From: JAHEFX01 sp964614585
GTDB lineage: Bacteria > Actinomycetota > Acidimicrobiia > Spongiisociales > JAENVV01
Length of the DNA: 23,207 nucleotides
Direction of reading: 5' to 3'
Assembly: GCA_964614585.1 (NCBI GenBank)
Contig: CAZTLW010000023.1
Location: 1 to 23,207 of the forward strand
Position 1 is the stretch's first letter. Each line of letters opens with the position of its first letter. The position numbers were made by a program, and so were the translations under genes. Below, in pieces: positions 1-7,536 of the stretch. The notes beneath the pieces are model-generated. The model made no database searches. It was given only the letters and a program-made list of their open reading frames with translations, and was not told the origin of the DNA.

Positions 1-27
1 CACCGGGCCCTTGTGCCCCGCTCCCAT

Positions 28-63
28 ACGACGAAAGGACGCCCGAAGGCGTCCTTTCGTCGT
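28..63 (-). terminator. Perfect hairpin just after tRNA-Leu
   Basis: A perfect 16-bp inverted repeat (28-43 with 48-63) encloses a 4-nt loop. Read on the minus strand the loop is TTCG closed by a C-G pair, the exceptionally stable C(UUCG)G tetraloop. The first base of the stem coincides with the tRNA discriminator base at 63. There is no clear U-run after it, so it is either a U-tract-less intrinsic terminator or a 3'-processing/stability element. The position directly behind the tRNA supports the terminator reading. Confidence 0.65.
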
Positions 64-146
64 ACCGGGAGCGGGACTCGAACCCGCACGTCCTTGCGGA
101 CACCGGATTTTGAGTCCGGCGCGTCTGCCAATTCCGCCATCCCGGC
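63..146 (-). tRNA. tRNA-Leu (CAA anticodon)
   Basis: This is a class II tRNA read on the minus strand. The acceptor stem GCCGGGA pairs with TCCCGGT, with a G-U pair at 1:72. The anticodon stem CCGGA/TCCGG carries the loop CTCAAAA, giving anticodon CAA, which decodes UUG (Leu). A long variable arm (stem GTCC/GGAC, loop GCAA) and a T-arm GCGGG-TTCGAGT-CCCGC complete the cloverleaf. The CCA tail is not encoded. The long variable arm and CAA anticodon agree on leucine. Confidence 0.95.
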
Positions 147-159
147 GTGTGGACCACCG

Positions 160-165
160 ATGCTA
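160..165 (-). promoter_or_regulatory. Candidate -10 box for tRNA-Leu
   Basis: The hexamer TAGCAT on the minus strand fits the TANNNT -10 pattern seen before many genes here. It lies 13 nt upstream of the mature tRNA 5' end, so transcription would start a few bases before the tRNA, leaving a short leader for RNase P. I see no good -35 element; its expected position falls at the end of the upstream acyltransferase-like gene. Confidence 0.4.
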
Positions 166-184
166 TCGGCAGGGGCGGGGTGCG

Positions 185-863
185 CTACTCGACGGGTTCG
201 TAGATCGGGTACTCCCAGTAGTCCGACCACCTCGAGAACCAGGGTCGCGGGTCGGTGCGCCAGGATCGCCACGCCGGGCGGTATTCCGACCATCCGCGCA
301 CCACGTAGAGCACCCCACCCAGCCCGGTGGCGACGGCCAGCCACGGTTCGTCGACGAGCCAGAACCACCCCGGGAGCAGGACGAGCCAGAGCTCCGAGCC
401 CACGTAGGGGCTGCCCACGAGCGCCGCCACGACGATGGCGATGGCGATGACCACCCCGAGGCCGAGCGGGTCGGCGGCGAGCGCCACGCCGATCATGGTC
501 GCCATCCCGTAGCCACCCTCCCGCAGGTGACCGAGTGGGAAGACATGGCCGAGCACGACGCCGATGGCCACCAGGCCCACCACGGCCGGATCGTCCGTCG
601 CCACGCGGGCCACCAGGACCGGCACGAACCCCTTGGCGATGTCGATGAGGGCGGCGATCGCCCCGGCCCGGCGGCCCGCCCGGGCGCCGAGCATCGATGA
701 ACTGACCCCCGTGGTGAGCGCCTCGTTCCCACGGTCGTCGAAGACCACCCGGGTCGGGCTCAGGGGCATCCCGGGGATGACGCGGGCCGCCACGATCCGC
801 GCCCCCCGCGAGCGAGCCGACCAGCCACCCGCCGACGAGGGCGACGATCCCCCAGACATCCAC
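185..863 (-). CDS. PlsY-like glycerol-3-phosphate acyltransferase, apparent frameshift
   Basis: The product resembles PlsY, the membrane enzyme that acylates glycerol-3-phosphate with acyl phosphate in phospholipid synthesis. The downstream frame contains an RGNEALTTG segment in place of the PlsY GSGNxGATN motif, then DIAKGFVPVL, then GHVFPLGHLREGGYGMAT matching GHxFPxFxxGGKGxAT. Several hydrophobic segments follow. The open frame holding these motifs has an unconvincing Arg/Ser-rich N-terminus. The other frame, from a GTG at 863, encodes a typical hydrophobic PlsY start (VDVWGIVALVGGWLVGSLAGG region). The two join if one G is removed from the G6 run at 802-807, giving about 225 aa, near the usual PlsY length of about 200. 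TAAGGT lies 7 nt before this GTG. The GGKG lysine is Tyr, so it is a divergent member. The frameshift may be a sequencing error or real decay. Confidence 0.72.
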
Positions 864-870
864 GGCCGGC

Positions 871-876
871 ACCTTA
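871..876 (-). promoter_or_regulatory. Candidate leaderless -10 for plsY-like gene
   Basis: TAAGGT on the minus strand ends 7 nt before the GTG at 863. This spacing would place the transcript's first base at or next to the start codon. It supports 863 as the true start and an independent transcription unit downstream of trpA. Confidence 0.5.
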
Positions 877-947
877 CGGCGAAGCGTGGGCCCGAGCGCG
901 TCGAAACGCTGGTCCCCGGCCCCGAGAACGGCAAGCAGCCGCGGTCT

Positions 948-962
948 CGAACCCTGGGTTCG
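948..962 (-). terminator. Short hairpin after trpA stop
   Basis: CGAACC-CTG-GGTTCG forms a perfect 6-bp stem with a 3-nt loop directly after the trpA stop codon. It has no U-run and is short, so terminator function is only a possibility. The remaining bases between trpA and the plsY-like gene show nothing else except the TAAGGT box. Confidence 0.25.
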
Positions 963-1760
963 CTACAGCGCGGGGGCGATCTCGTCGGTGTAGGTGCGCA
1001 GGGACTCGGCGGCGGCCTGGGGCGTCGCCGCCTCCAGCACTCGCCGAACGATCGCCGAGCCGATGATGACCCCGTCTGCGGTGCCCCGAAGCGCCGCCAC
1101 CTGTTGGGGTCGGGAGATCCCCACCCCCATCACCAGAGGTACGTCGGTACGGGAGCGCACCCGCTCGGCCAGCGCCACCCCACGGGTGGTTTCGTCATCG
1201 CGCTCCCCCGTCACGCCCATGTCGTTGACCCCGTAGATGAAGACGGGCTCGGCGGCGGCGATCCGATCCAGCCGCTCGTCGTCGGTGGTCGGGGCCGCGA
1301 ACAGCACCATGCCGATCCCCGCCGCCTCGACCTCGGCCTTGAGCGGCAGGGCCTCCTCGAGCGGGATGTCGGCCATGATCAGCCCGTCGGCGCCGGCGGC
1401 GGCGATCTCCGCCGCGAACCGCTCGGCACCCCGGCTGTGGACGACGTTCACATAGGTCATCACCACCACCGGCTTGCCCGTCCGCTCCCGGACCGCCGCC
1501 ACGATCTCGAGGCCGCGGTCGAACGTGGTGCCCGCAGCCAGGGCCCGGCGGCCGGCCTCCTGGATGACCGGGCCGTCCATCAGCGGGTCGGAATACGGGA
1601 TCCCCACCTCGAAGCCGTCGGCGGCGTCCATCGCCTCGAACAGTGACACCGACGAGGCGGGGTCGGGCAGCCCGGCCGTGAGGTAGGGCAGGAACGCCAG
1701 CCGACCGGCGGCCCGGGTGGCGTCGAAGAGTCCGGTGAGGCGCTCGGCGCCGGTGATCAC
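963..1760 (-). CDS. trpA: Tryptophan synthase alpha subunit
   Basis: This 265-aa protein cleaves indole-3-glycerol phosphate to indole and glyceraldehyde-3-phosphate and passes indole to TrpB in the alpha2-beta2 complex. It is a full-length TIM barrel. The signature GFEVGIPYSDPLMDGP carries the catalytic Glu51 and Asp62 (E. coli Glu49 and Asp60). The loop GVNDMGVTGER corresponds to the mobile active-site loop, and GVGISRPQQV and GVIIGSAIVR form the phosphate-binding end. The GTG start lies in a GTGA overlap with the trpB stop, so translation is probably coupled to trpB, keeping the subunits equimolar. It is the last gene of the trp block. Confidence 0.98.
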   Translation of the reverse strand: MITGAERLTGLFDATRAAGRLAFLPYLTAGLPDPASSVSLFEAMDAADGFEVGIPYSDPLMDGPVIQEAGRRALAAGTTFDRGLEIVAAVRERTGKPVVVMTYVNVVHSRGAERFAAEIAAAGADGLIMADIPLEEALPLKAEVEAAGIGMVLFAAPTTDDERLDRIAAAEPVFIYGVNDMGVTGERDDETTRGVALAERVRSRTDVPLVMGVGISRPQQVAALRGTADGVIIGSAIVRRVLEAATPQAAAESLRTYTDEIAPAL

Positions 1761-2929
1761 GCCAACCCCATCTCGGCCAGTTGGGCGACGTCCTTGTCGC
1801 CCCGGCCGGACAGGTTCACCAGCACCGTGCGGCCGGCGAGCGCCTCCCGGTCGCGAACGATCCAGGCGATGGCGTGGGCGGTCTCGATGGCCGGGATGAT
1901 GCCCTCCATCCGGCTGAGCAGGCCGACGGCCGCCAGCGCCTCGTCATCGGTCACCGACTCGTAGCGGGCCCGACCCAGCGCCGCCAGGTAGGCGTGCTCG
2001 GGGCCGACCCCCGGGTAGTCGAGGCCGGCAGACACCGAGTGGGCCTCGACGACCTGGCCGTCGGGGTCCTGGAGCATGTACGTGAGCGACCCATGGAGGA
2101 TCCCCGGCGACCCGGCGCCGATCGAGGCGCCGTGCTCCCCCGTCTCGATGCCCCGGCCGGCGGCCTCCACGCCCACCAACTCGACGTCGGTGGCGGCGAA
2201 CGGGTGGAAGATGCCGATGGCGTTGGAGCCGCCACCCACGCAGGCGACCACCACGTCGGGCAGGTCGCCGGCGAGTTGGGCAAGCGCCTCGCGGCCGATC
2301 ACCGTCTGGAACTCCCGCACGATCCACGGGAACGGGTGCGGCCCCACCACCGAGCCGATGATGTAGTGGGAGTCCTCCACGGTGGCGACCCAGTCCCGGA
2401 AGGCGGCCGAGACGGCGTCCTTGAGCGTGGCGGCTCCGGTCTCCACCCCGACGACCTCGGCGCCGAGCAGCCGCATCCGGTACACGTTGAGGGCCTGGCG
2501 CTCCATGTCCTTGCGGCCCATGTACACCACGCAGTCGAGGCCGAGGTGAGCGGCGGCGGTGGCCGTCGCCACCCCGTGCTGGCCGGCCCCGGTCTCGGCG
2601 ATGAGCCGGGGCTTGCCCATCCGCCGAGCGAGCAGGCCCTGGCCGAGGGCGTTGTTGATCTTGTGGGCGCCGGTGTGGGCCAGGTCTTCGCGCTTGAGGA
2701 GGATGCGGACGCCGAGCTCCTCGGACAGGCGTTCGGCCTCATGGAGTGGGGTGGGGCGGCCGACGTAGTCGCGCAACAACCGGTGGAAGCCGTCCACGAA
2801 CTCGGGATCGGACCAGGCGTCGGTGAAGGCCGCCTCCAGCTCGGCGAGGGCGGGCATCAGCGTCTCGGGGGCATAGATCCCTCCGAACTCGCCGAACCGT
2901 CCCTCGGCGTCGGGTCTGGTCATCGTCAT
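1757..2929 (-). CDS. trpB: Tryptophan synthase beta subunit
   Basis: This 390-aa PLP enzyme condenses indole and L-serine to tryptophan. Lys90 in the sequence REDLAHTGAHKINNALGQ is the PLP Schiff-base lysine, the GGGSNAIG segment binds the PLP phosphate, and ETGAGQHG supplies the catalytic Glu region. The N-terminal GRFGEFGGIYAPETLMPAL is typical of TrpB1-type proteins. The frame stays open far upstream, but the ATG at 2929 is chosen because it begins the conserved N-terminus, overlaps the trpF stop as ATGA, and is preceded by GGAGG with 7-nt spacing. The length matches the family. Confidence 0.98.
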   Translation of the reverse strand: MTMTRPDAEGRFGEFGGIYAPETLMPALAELEAAFTDAWSDPEFVDGFHRLLRDYVGRPTPLHEAERLSEELGVRILLKREDLAHTGAHKINNALGQGLLARRMGKPRLIAETGAGQHGVATATAAAHLGLDCVVYMGRKDMERQALNVYRMRLLGAEVVGVETGAATLKDAVSAAFRDWVATVEDSHYIIGSVVGPHPFPWIVREFQTVIGREALAQLAGDLPDVVVACVGGGSNAIGIFHPFAATDVELVGVEAAGRGIETGEHGASIGAGSPGILHGSLTYMLQDPDGQVVEAHSVSAGLDYPGVGPEHAYLAALGRARYESVTDDEALAAVGLLSRMEGIIPAIETAHAIAWIVRDREALAGRTVLVNLSGRGDKDVAQLAEMGLA

Positions 2930-3534
2930 GAGGCGTCCTCCGTCTGGCGGGCGGCGGCCAGGAAGGCTCGAATCTTGGCAGGGTCCTTGCGTCCCGGGCG
3001 CGCCTCCAGCCCCGAGGAGGCGTCGATGCCCCACGGTCGGACGGCCGCGATCGCCCGAGCGACCGAGTCGGGCCCGAGCCCGCCGGCCAGCACGAACTCG
3101 GCGCCGTCGGCGTCGATGAGCTCCCAGTCGAACGAGCGGCCGGTGCCCCCGTGCTGGACCGATGGCGTGTCGAGCAGCGGTCGGAACCCCGCCCCCGCCG
3201 ACCCTGGCCGGATGCGCTCGGTGACCGGCACCGGCAGCAGCACCTGCGCTCCGCAGAGCGTCGCCACCGTGGCGGCGGCGACGGCGTGGGCGCCGTGGGG
3301 CTGGAGGCCCGTGGCGCCGGTCCGCCGGAGGAGGGGCTCCACCTCGTCGGGATGGAGGTCCACGGTCACGAGGTAGGTCGCCACCGGGACGTCGACCACC
3401 AGTCGGGCCACCACGTCGGCCCCCACGTACCGGGGTGAGGGGGCCAGCACGAAGCCGACCGCGTCGGCGCCCGCGTCGATGGCCACCGCCACCTCCGCCT
3501 CGGTGCGGAGCCCACACACCTTCACCCAGGTCAT
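2926..3534 (-). CDS. trpF: Phosphoribosylanthranilate isomerase
   Basis: This 202-aa TIM-barrel enzyme performs the Amadori rearrangement of phosphoribosylanthranilate to CdRP, the step before TrpC. WVKVCGLR carries the general base Cys7, LLDTPSVQHGGTG carries the general acid Asp122, and GIDASSGLEARPGRKD is the conserved phosphate-binding and C-terminal signature. The usual QLHG reads QPHG, keeping Gln and His. The start ATG forms an ATGA overlap with the trpC stop, and GGAG lies 8 nt upstream. The end overlaps trpB by 4 nt. Confidence 0.97.
   Translation of the reverse strand: MTWVKVCGLRTEAEVAVAIDAGADAVGFVLAPSPRYVGADVVARLVVDVPVATYLVTVDLHPDEVEPLLRRTGATGLQPHGAHAVAAATVATLCGAQVLLPVPVTERIRPGSAGAGFRPLLDTPSVQHGGTGRSFDWELIDADGAEFVLAGGLGPDSVARAIAAVRPWGIDASSGLEARPGRKDPAKIRAFLAAARQTEDAS
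2937..2941 (-). promoter_or_regulatory. Shine-Dalgarno site deciding trpB start
   Basis: GGAGG on the minus strand sits 7 nt before the ATG at 2929, inside the end of trpF. It fixes the trpB start and shows that internal operon genes here use Shine-Dalgarno initiation. Confidence 0.7.
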
Positions 3535-4289
3535 CCGATCAGCTCCGCGATGAGGGCGGCGGGGTCGTCGGCCCGGACGAGAGCCTCCCCCACCAGCACC
3601 GCGTCGTACCCGGCCTCGGCCATGCGCCTGGCATCGGCGGCGGTCCAGATCCCGGACTCGGCCACGGTCACCGGCGCCTCCCGGGCGATGGCGGCCACGG
3701 ACTCGGCGGTGCCGAGGTCCACCTCGAACGTCGTCAGGTCCCGGTTGTTGACGCCCACGATGGCGGCGCCGGCGTCGAGTGCCCGGCGGGCCTCCTCGGT
3801 GTCGTGGGCCTCCACGAGGGCGTCGAGGCCGGCCGCGGCCGCCTCGGCCACCAGGCCGGTGAGGGTGGGCTGGTCGAGGGCGGCCACGATCAGCAGCACC
3901 GCCGAGGCACCCATCGCCCGGGCCTCCCAGATCTGGGCGCGGTCGACCGTGAAGTCCTTGCGCAGCAGCGGCAGCGAGACCGCCTTCGCCACGGCCCGGA
4001 GGTCGTCGGACGAGCCGGCGAAGTGGTCCGGTTCGGTGAGCACCGAGATGGCGGCCGCGCCCCCGGCCTCGTAGGCCACGGCGCGCGCGGCCGGGTCGAG
4101 GTCGGAAGCGAGCTCACCTCGCGACGGCGACCGGCGCTTCACCTCGGCGATGACCGAGAGCCCCGGCCCGGCGAGCGCGTCCCGGAGCGATGGCACGGTC
4201 GGCGCCGGCGCACCCAGGAGTGCCGTCAGGTCGAGTGCCGCGGCCCGCTCGGCGGCGGCGGCGAGGATCGGGGCGAGTCGGTCGGTCAC
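3531..4289 (-). CDS. trpC: Indole-3-glycerol phosphate synthase
   Basis: This 252-aa TIM-barrel enzyme closes the indole ring of CdRP with loss of CO2 and water. VIAEVKRRSPSRG carries Lys51, LRKDF carries Lys111 and LDALVEAHD carries Glu160, matching the catalytic Lys/Lys/Glu set of the family; GVNNRDL and VAESGI follow as expected. The frame is open upstream, but family length and the N-terminus favour the GTG at 4289, with TACCCT 9 nt before it in the 23-bp gap after the ygfZ-like gene. It overlaps trpF by 4 nt. Confidence 0.97.
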   Translation of the reverse strand: MTDRLAPILAAAAERAAALDLTALLGAPAPTVPSLRDALAGPGLSVIAEVKRRSPSRGELASDLDPAARAVAYEAGGAAAISVLTEPDHFAGSSDDLRAVAKAVSLPLLRKDFTVDRAQIWEARAMGASAVLLIVAALDQPTLTGLVAEAAAAGLDALVEAHDTEEARRALDAGAAIVGVNNRDLTTFEVDLGTAESVAAIAREAPVTVAESGIWTAADARRMAEAGYDAVLVGEALVRADDPAALIAELIG

Positions 4290-4298
4290 GGGGGCCGC

Positions 4299-4304
4299 AG
4301 GGTA
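4299..4304 (-). promoter_or_regulatory. Candidate internal -10 before trpC
   Basis: TACCCT on the minus strand ends 9 nt before the trpC GTG and lies just after the stop of the upstream gene. No Shine-Dalgarno sequence is visible in this gap. It may start a separate, nearly leaderless trpCFBA transcript. Confidence 0.4.
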
Positions 4305-4312
4305 CCGGCGGC

Positions 4313-5224
4313 TCAGACGAGCGGCAGGGCCGCTACGACGGCCGACGCCGAGCCGCCCTCCCAGGCCACCTCGACGGCGGCGCCGTCCTCGGCCTCCCTC
4401 CGGACCACGGCCAGGCCGACCGGGGCCCGCAGGTCGAGCGATTCGGCGACGGTCGTGACGGTGCCGACCTCCCGATCGCCGAGGAGGACGGTGGCCCCGA
4501 CCGGGGGCACCACGTTGGTGGTGAGACGAATCCCCACCAGCCGCTGGTTGACCCGGCCCCGCGAATCGATCCGGGCGACGAGCTCCTGGCCGAGGTAGCA
4601 GCCCTTGTCGAAGTCGACGGCGACCGGTACGAGTCCGGTCTCCTGGGGGATCGTGCCCTCGTCGACGTCGACGTCCATGACCGGCTCCCCGAGCTCCACC
4701 CGCAGCGCGGTCGCCGCCAACGATCCGACCGGGGTCGCCGACGACAGGTCGGCGTCCCCGACGACCAGGCGCCGGGGACGCCCCGCCATCGAGACGTCGC
4801 CGGCGAGGACGTCGTCGAAGCGAACCCACCCCCCGGCAGGGACCTCGTGGCCGAGCACCTCGTCCGAAGCCGGGCCCACGAGCAGCCGCACCGGGCGGTC
4901 GTCGTCGGCGATCTCGGCCTTGACCCGGATCCGATATCGGGCGAGGTCGGCGCGGAGCACGTCACGACGGTCGGCGTCGGTGACGAGCACCACCGCCTCC
5001 TCGTCGACGCACGCCCAGGCGATCGCCCGCAGCTTGCCGCGGGGGCCCAGCAGGAAGGTGCGCACGGTTCGCCCGGGCACGAGCGCCTGGCTGAGGAGGC
5101 CGTCGAGGAACGAGACGGCGTCGGGGCCGCGCACTGCAACGGCGGCCCAGCCGGGGTCGACAAGACCGGCCCCCTCGCGGAGGGCGAGGTATTCGGCGGT
5201 GGGATCCCCGTGGTGCTCAGGCAT
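4313..5224 (-). CDS. ygfZ: YgfZ/GcvT-like folate-binding protein
   Basis: This 303-aa protein belongs to the YgfZ (IBA57-like) family. Family members bind tetrahydrofolate and assist maturation or repair of certain Fe-S enzymes. The diagnostic motif K(A/G)C(Y/F)xGQE is present as DKGCYLGQE at residues 206-214 with the invariant Cys209. The N-terminal GcvT-like region contains FLDGLLSQAL and LGPRGKLRA. The ATG at 5224 lies inside the trpE end (8-nt overlap) and is preceded by GGAGG at 9 nt. Its place between trpE and trpC is unusual for a trp operon. Its partner enzyme here is unknown. Confidence 0.9.
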   Translation of the reverse strand: MPEHHGDPTAEYLALREGAGLVDPGWAAVAVRGPDAVSFLDGLLSQALVPGRTVRTFLLGPRGKLRAIAWACVDEEAVVLVTDADRRDVLRADLARYRIRVKAEIADDDRPVRLLVGPASDEVLGHEVPAGGWVRFDDVLAGDVSMAGRPRRLVVGDADLSSATPVGSLAATALRVELGEPVMDVDVDEGTIPQETGLVPVAVDFDKGCYLGQELVARIDSRGRVNQRLVGIRLTTNVVPPVGATVLLGDREVGTVTTVAESLDLRAPVGLAVVRREAEDGAAVEVAWEGGSASAVVAALPLV

Positions 5225-6689
5225 CGGTGGCAGCCTCCACGGCGGCCAGCGCGGCGGCCGCCTTCGTCATCGACTCCTCGTATTCATAGTCGGGGTCGGA
5301 GTCGTACACGATGCCCGCCCCGGCCTGCACCCAGGCGGTGTCGTCGGCGAGGACGACGGTCCGCAGGCAGATGGCGGTGTCCACGTTGCCCGAGAAGTCG
5401 AGGTAGCCGACGGCCCCGGCGTAGGGGCCGCGGGCCACCGGCTCGAGGTCGTCGATGATCTCCATGGCCCGCACCTTCGGTGCTCCCGACACCGTGCCGT
5501 GGGGGAACGTCGCCCGCAGGACGTCCACGCCGCCGACGCCGTCGCGCAGCTCCCCCTCGACCCCCGACACGATGTGGAGGACGTGGCTGTACCACTCGAT
5601 GACCATGAGGTCCTCGACCGTCACGGTGCCATAGCGGCACACCCGCCCGAGGTCGTTGCGCGCGAGGTCGACGAGCATCACGTGCTCGGCCCGCTCCTTG
5701 GGATCGGCCAACAGCTCCTCGGCCCGGGCGGCATCCTCCTCCGGGGTGGCGCCGCGCGGCCGGGTCCCGGCGATCGGCCGGGACGAGACCCGACCGTCGC
5801 GGACCCGGGTCATCATCTCGGGCGAGGAACCGACCACCGTCACCGCCGGGTCGCGTACGAAGAAGAGGTACGGCGAGGGATTGATCGCCCGGAGCGCCCG
5901 GTAGAGGGCGAAGTCGTCGCCGGTGAAGGGGACCGCCAACCGCTGGCTGAGCACCACCTGGAAGGCGTCACCCTGCCTGACGTGGTCGCGGGCAGCCTCG
6001 ACGGCCGCGCAGAACTCCTCCCGGGTCATCGACGAGGCCGGGGGCGGCCCGGTCCAGGCCGTGGCCGGCGGGGGCACGGGCTGGTACGGGTGGGCGGCCC
6101 CGAGCCGCTCGGCGTCGCGCTCGAGGCGGGCCACCGCCGCCCGGTGGTCCCGGGCGGGGTCGTCGCCAACGACGACGTTGCGGATGAGGACGATCTCCTG
6201 GCGCAGGTTGTCGACCGCCGCCAGCGACCCGACGAGGTGCCAGAGCATCTCGGGGAGGCCCCGGTCGTCGGGCGGACGGTTGGGCAGCGACTCGACGTAG
6301 CGAACCGCGTCGTAGGCGAGGTAGCCGACCAGTCCGGCGTGGAGCGGGGGCAGGTCGGCGAGGTCGGGCACCCGGTACCGACCCGTGAGGGCGTCCAGCA
6401 CCTCCAGGGGGTCGCCCTCGGGCAGGTCGACGGACACCGGGCCGGTCGCCCGGGACACGCCGTCGTGGGCGGTGATGGTGGCCAGGGGATCCCAGCCGAC
6501 GAACGACCAGCGGGCCCACTGCTCGCCGCCGAGGAGGGACTCGAACAGGAAGCCGGGCTGGTCGCCAACGAGCTTCTCGAAGACGGTCACGGCCGTCTCG
6601 CGGTCGGCGACCACCCGGACGGAGACCGGCACGACGTCGTGGTCGGCGGCGAGGGCGACGAACTCCTCGAGGGTGGGCGTGGGGGTCAC
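5217..6689 (-). CDS. trpE: Anthranilate synthase component I
   Basis: This 490-aa protein converts chorismate to anthranilate with ammonia supplied by a TrpG-type glutaminase. The N-terminal FLFESLLGGEQWARWSFVG corresponds to the LLES-type element that binds tryptophan for feedback inhibition. The chorismate-binding domain shows GDAFQVVLSQR, SSPEMM, PIAGTRPRG, DLARNDLGRVC and ATFPHGTVSGAPKVRAM. The length is that of a stand-alone TrpE, with no fused glutaminase domain. The GTG start at 6689 follows TACCCT by 8 nt, suggesting its own leaderless promoter in addition to read-through from ccdA. Confidence 0.96.
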   Translation of the reverse strand: MTPTPTLEEFVALAADHDVVPVSVRVVADRETAVTVFEKLVGDQPGFLFESLLGGEQWARWSFVGWDPLATITAHDGVSRATGPVSVDLPEGDPLEVLDALTGRYRVPDLADLPPLHAGLVGYLAYDAVRYVESLPNRPPDDRGLPEMLWHLVGSLAAVDNLRQEIVLIRNVVVGDDPARDHRAAVARLERDAERLGAAHPYQPVPPPATAWTGPPPASSMTREEFCAAVEAARDHVRQGDAFQVVLSQRLAVPFTGDDFALYRALRAINPSPYLFFVRDPAVTVVGSSPEMMTRVRDGRVSSRPIAGTRPRGATPEEDAARAEELLADPKERAEHVMLVDLARNDLGRVCRYGTVTVEDLMVIEWYSHVLHIVSGVEGELRDGVGGVDVLRATFPHGTVSGAPKVRAMEIIDDLEPVARGPYAGAVGYLDFSGNVDTAICLRTVVLADDTAWVQAGAGIVYDSDPDYEYEESMTKAAAALAAVEAATDA

Positions 6690-6697
6690 GGCCCGGG

Positions 6698-6703
6698 AGG
6701 GTA
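6698..6703 (-). promoter_or_regulatory. Candidate leaderless -10 for trpE
   Basis: TACCCT on the minus strand ends 8 nt before the trpE GTG, within the 31-bp gap after ccdA. There is no leader peptide, no room for a T-box and no attenuator before trpE, so any control must act on initiation or on the enzyme. Confidence 0.5.
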
Positions 6704-6720
6704 GGCCGTCGCGTCGCCGT

Positions 6721-7494
6721 CTAGATGGTGGTGATGTCCTCGAGGCCGATGTTGATCAGCCACTCGGAGATCACCCCCGAGAGGCGACCGACCTGGTTGG
6801 TGACCATGAGCACGCCGAAGGTGATGAGCAGCGCACCCGACACGATGTTGATCGTCCGCAGGTGCCGGCGCAGCGGCTTGAACAGGCGGCTCATCCCGAG
6901 CGACGCCACCAGGAACGGGAGCCCGATCCCGAGCGAGAACGTGCCGAGGAGCAGCATGCCCCTTCCGACGGACCCCTGGGTGGCGGCGATGGTGAGGATG
7001 GCGCCCAGCACCGGGCCGATGCAGGGCGTCCACCCGAACCCGAAGGCGACGCCCATGACGGCGGGTCCGGCGGCACCGAGGCGGTTGGGACGGACGTCGA
7101 CCCGCCGTTCCCGCATGAGGTTCTGGAGGAACATGGAGCGGCCCACGGCCGAGGCCACGATCACGAGACCGAAGGCGATGACCAGGAAGCCGGCGACGCG
7201 GGTGAGCAGCAGTTGGTTCTCCCGCAGGAACTGCCCGAAGCCCGTGGCGGCCGCCCCGAGGGCGACGAACACCGCCGTGAACCCACCGACGAACAGGAGC
7301 GTGGTGCTCACCACCTTGCGGGTACTGGCCTCGCCGGACTCGAGTTCGGCGACCGTGTAGCCGGACATCATCGAGAGGTAGCCGGGGAGCAACGGCAGGA
7401 CGCACGGCGAGACGAACGAGAGCGCCCCGAAGGCGAAGGCGACCCCGAGGGCGACGATCAATCCGCCGTCGGCGAGGAGTTCGGCAGCTTCCAT
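6721..7494 (-). CDS. ccdA: CcdA-type thiol-disulfide membrane transporter
   Basis: This 257-aa protein belongs to the CcdA/DsbD transmembrane family, which moves reducing equivalents from cytoplasmic thioredoxin across the membrane for cytochrome c assembly or extracytoplasmic thiol reduction. The paired redox cysteines lie in the two halves: Cys31 in SFVSPCVLPLLPGY and Cys158 in GFGWTPCIGPVLG. About six hydrophobic helices can be seen. The frame is open further upstream, but the ATG at 7494 gives the normal family N-terminus. No ResB/ResC or thioredoxin gene lies nearby, so its partner is unknown. It is upstream of and co-directional with trpE. Confidence 0.9.
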   Translation of the reverse strand: MEAAELLADGGLIVALGVAFAFGALSFVSPCVLPLLPGYLSMMSGYTVAELESGEASTRKVVSTTLLFVGGFTAVFVALGAAATGFGQFLRENQLLLTRVAGFLVIAFGLVIVASAVGRSMFLQNLMRERRVDVRPNRLGAAGPAVMGVAFGFGWTPCIGPVLGAILTIAATQGSVGRGMLLLGTFSLGIGLPFLVASLGMSRLFKPLRRHLRTINIVSGALLITFGVLMVTNQVGRLSGVISEWLINIGLEDITTI

Positions 7495-7536
7495 GTGACG
7501 TCCAACCGTGGGAATGCGCGGCTTGTTCCGGTGCCC

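Noticed and set aside
564..1646. Plus-strand open frame opposite the plsY-like gene and trpA
   Set aside because: Low-complexity Arg/Gly/His-rich translation antisense to recognised genes; no motif or start signal.
2930..3517. Long N-terminal extension of trpB
   Set aside because: The extension is the trpF region read in another frame. Family length, GGAGG and the ATGA overlap fix the start at 2929.
6690..6720. T-box or trp attenuator before trpE
   Set aside because: The gap is 31 bp and holds a probable leaderless promoter. There is no Trp-codon leader peptide and no competing stem-loops.
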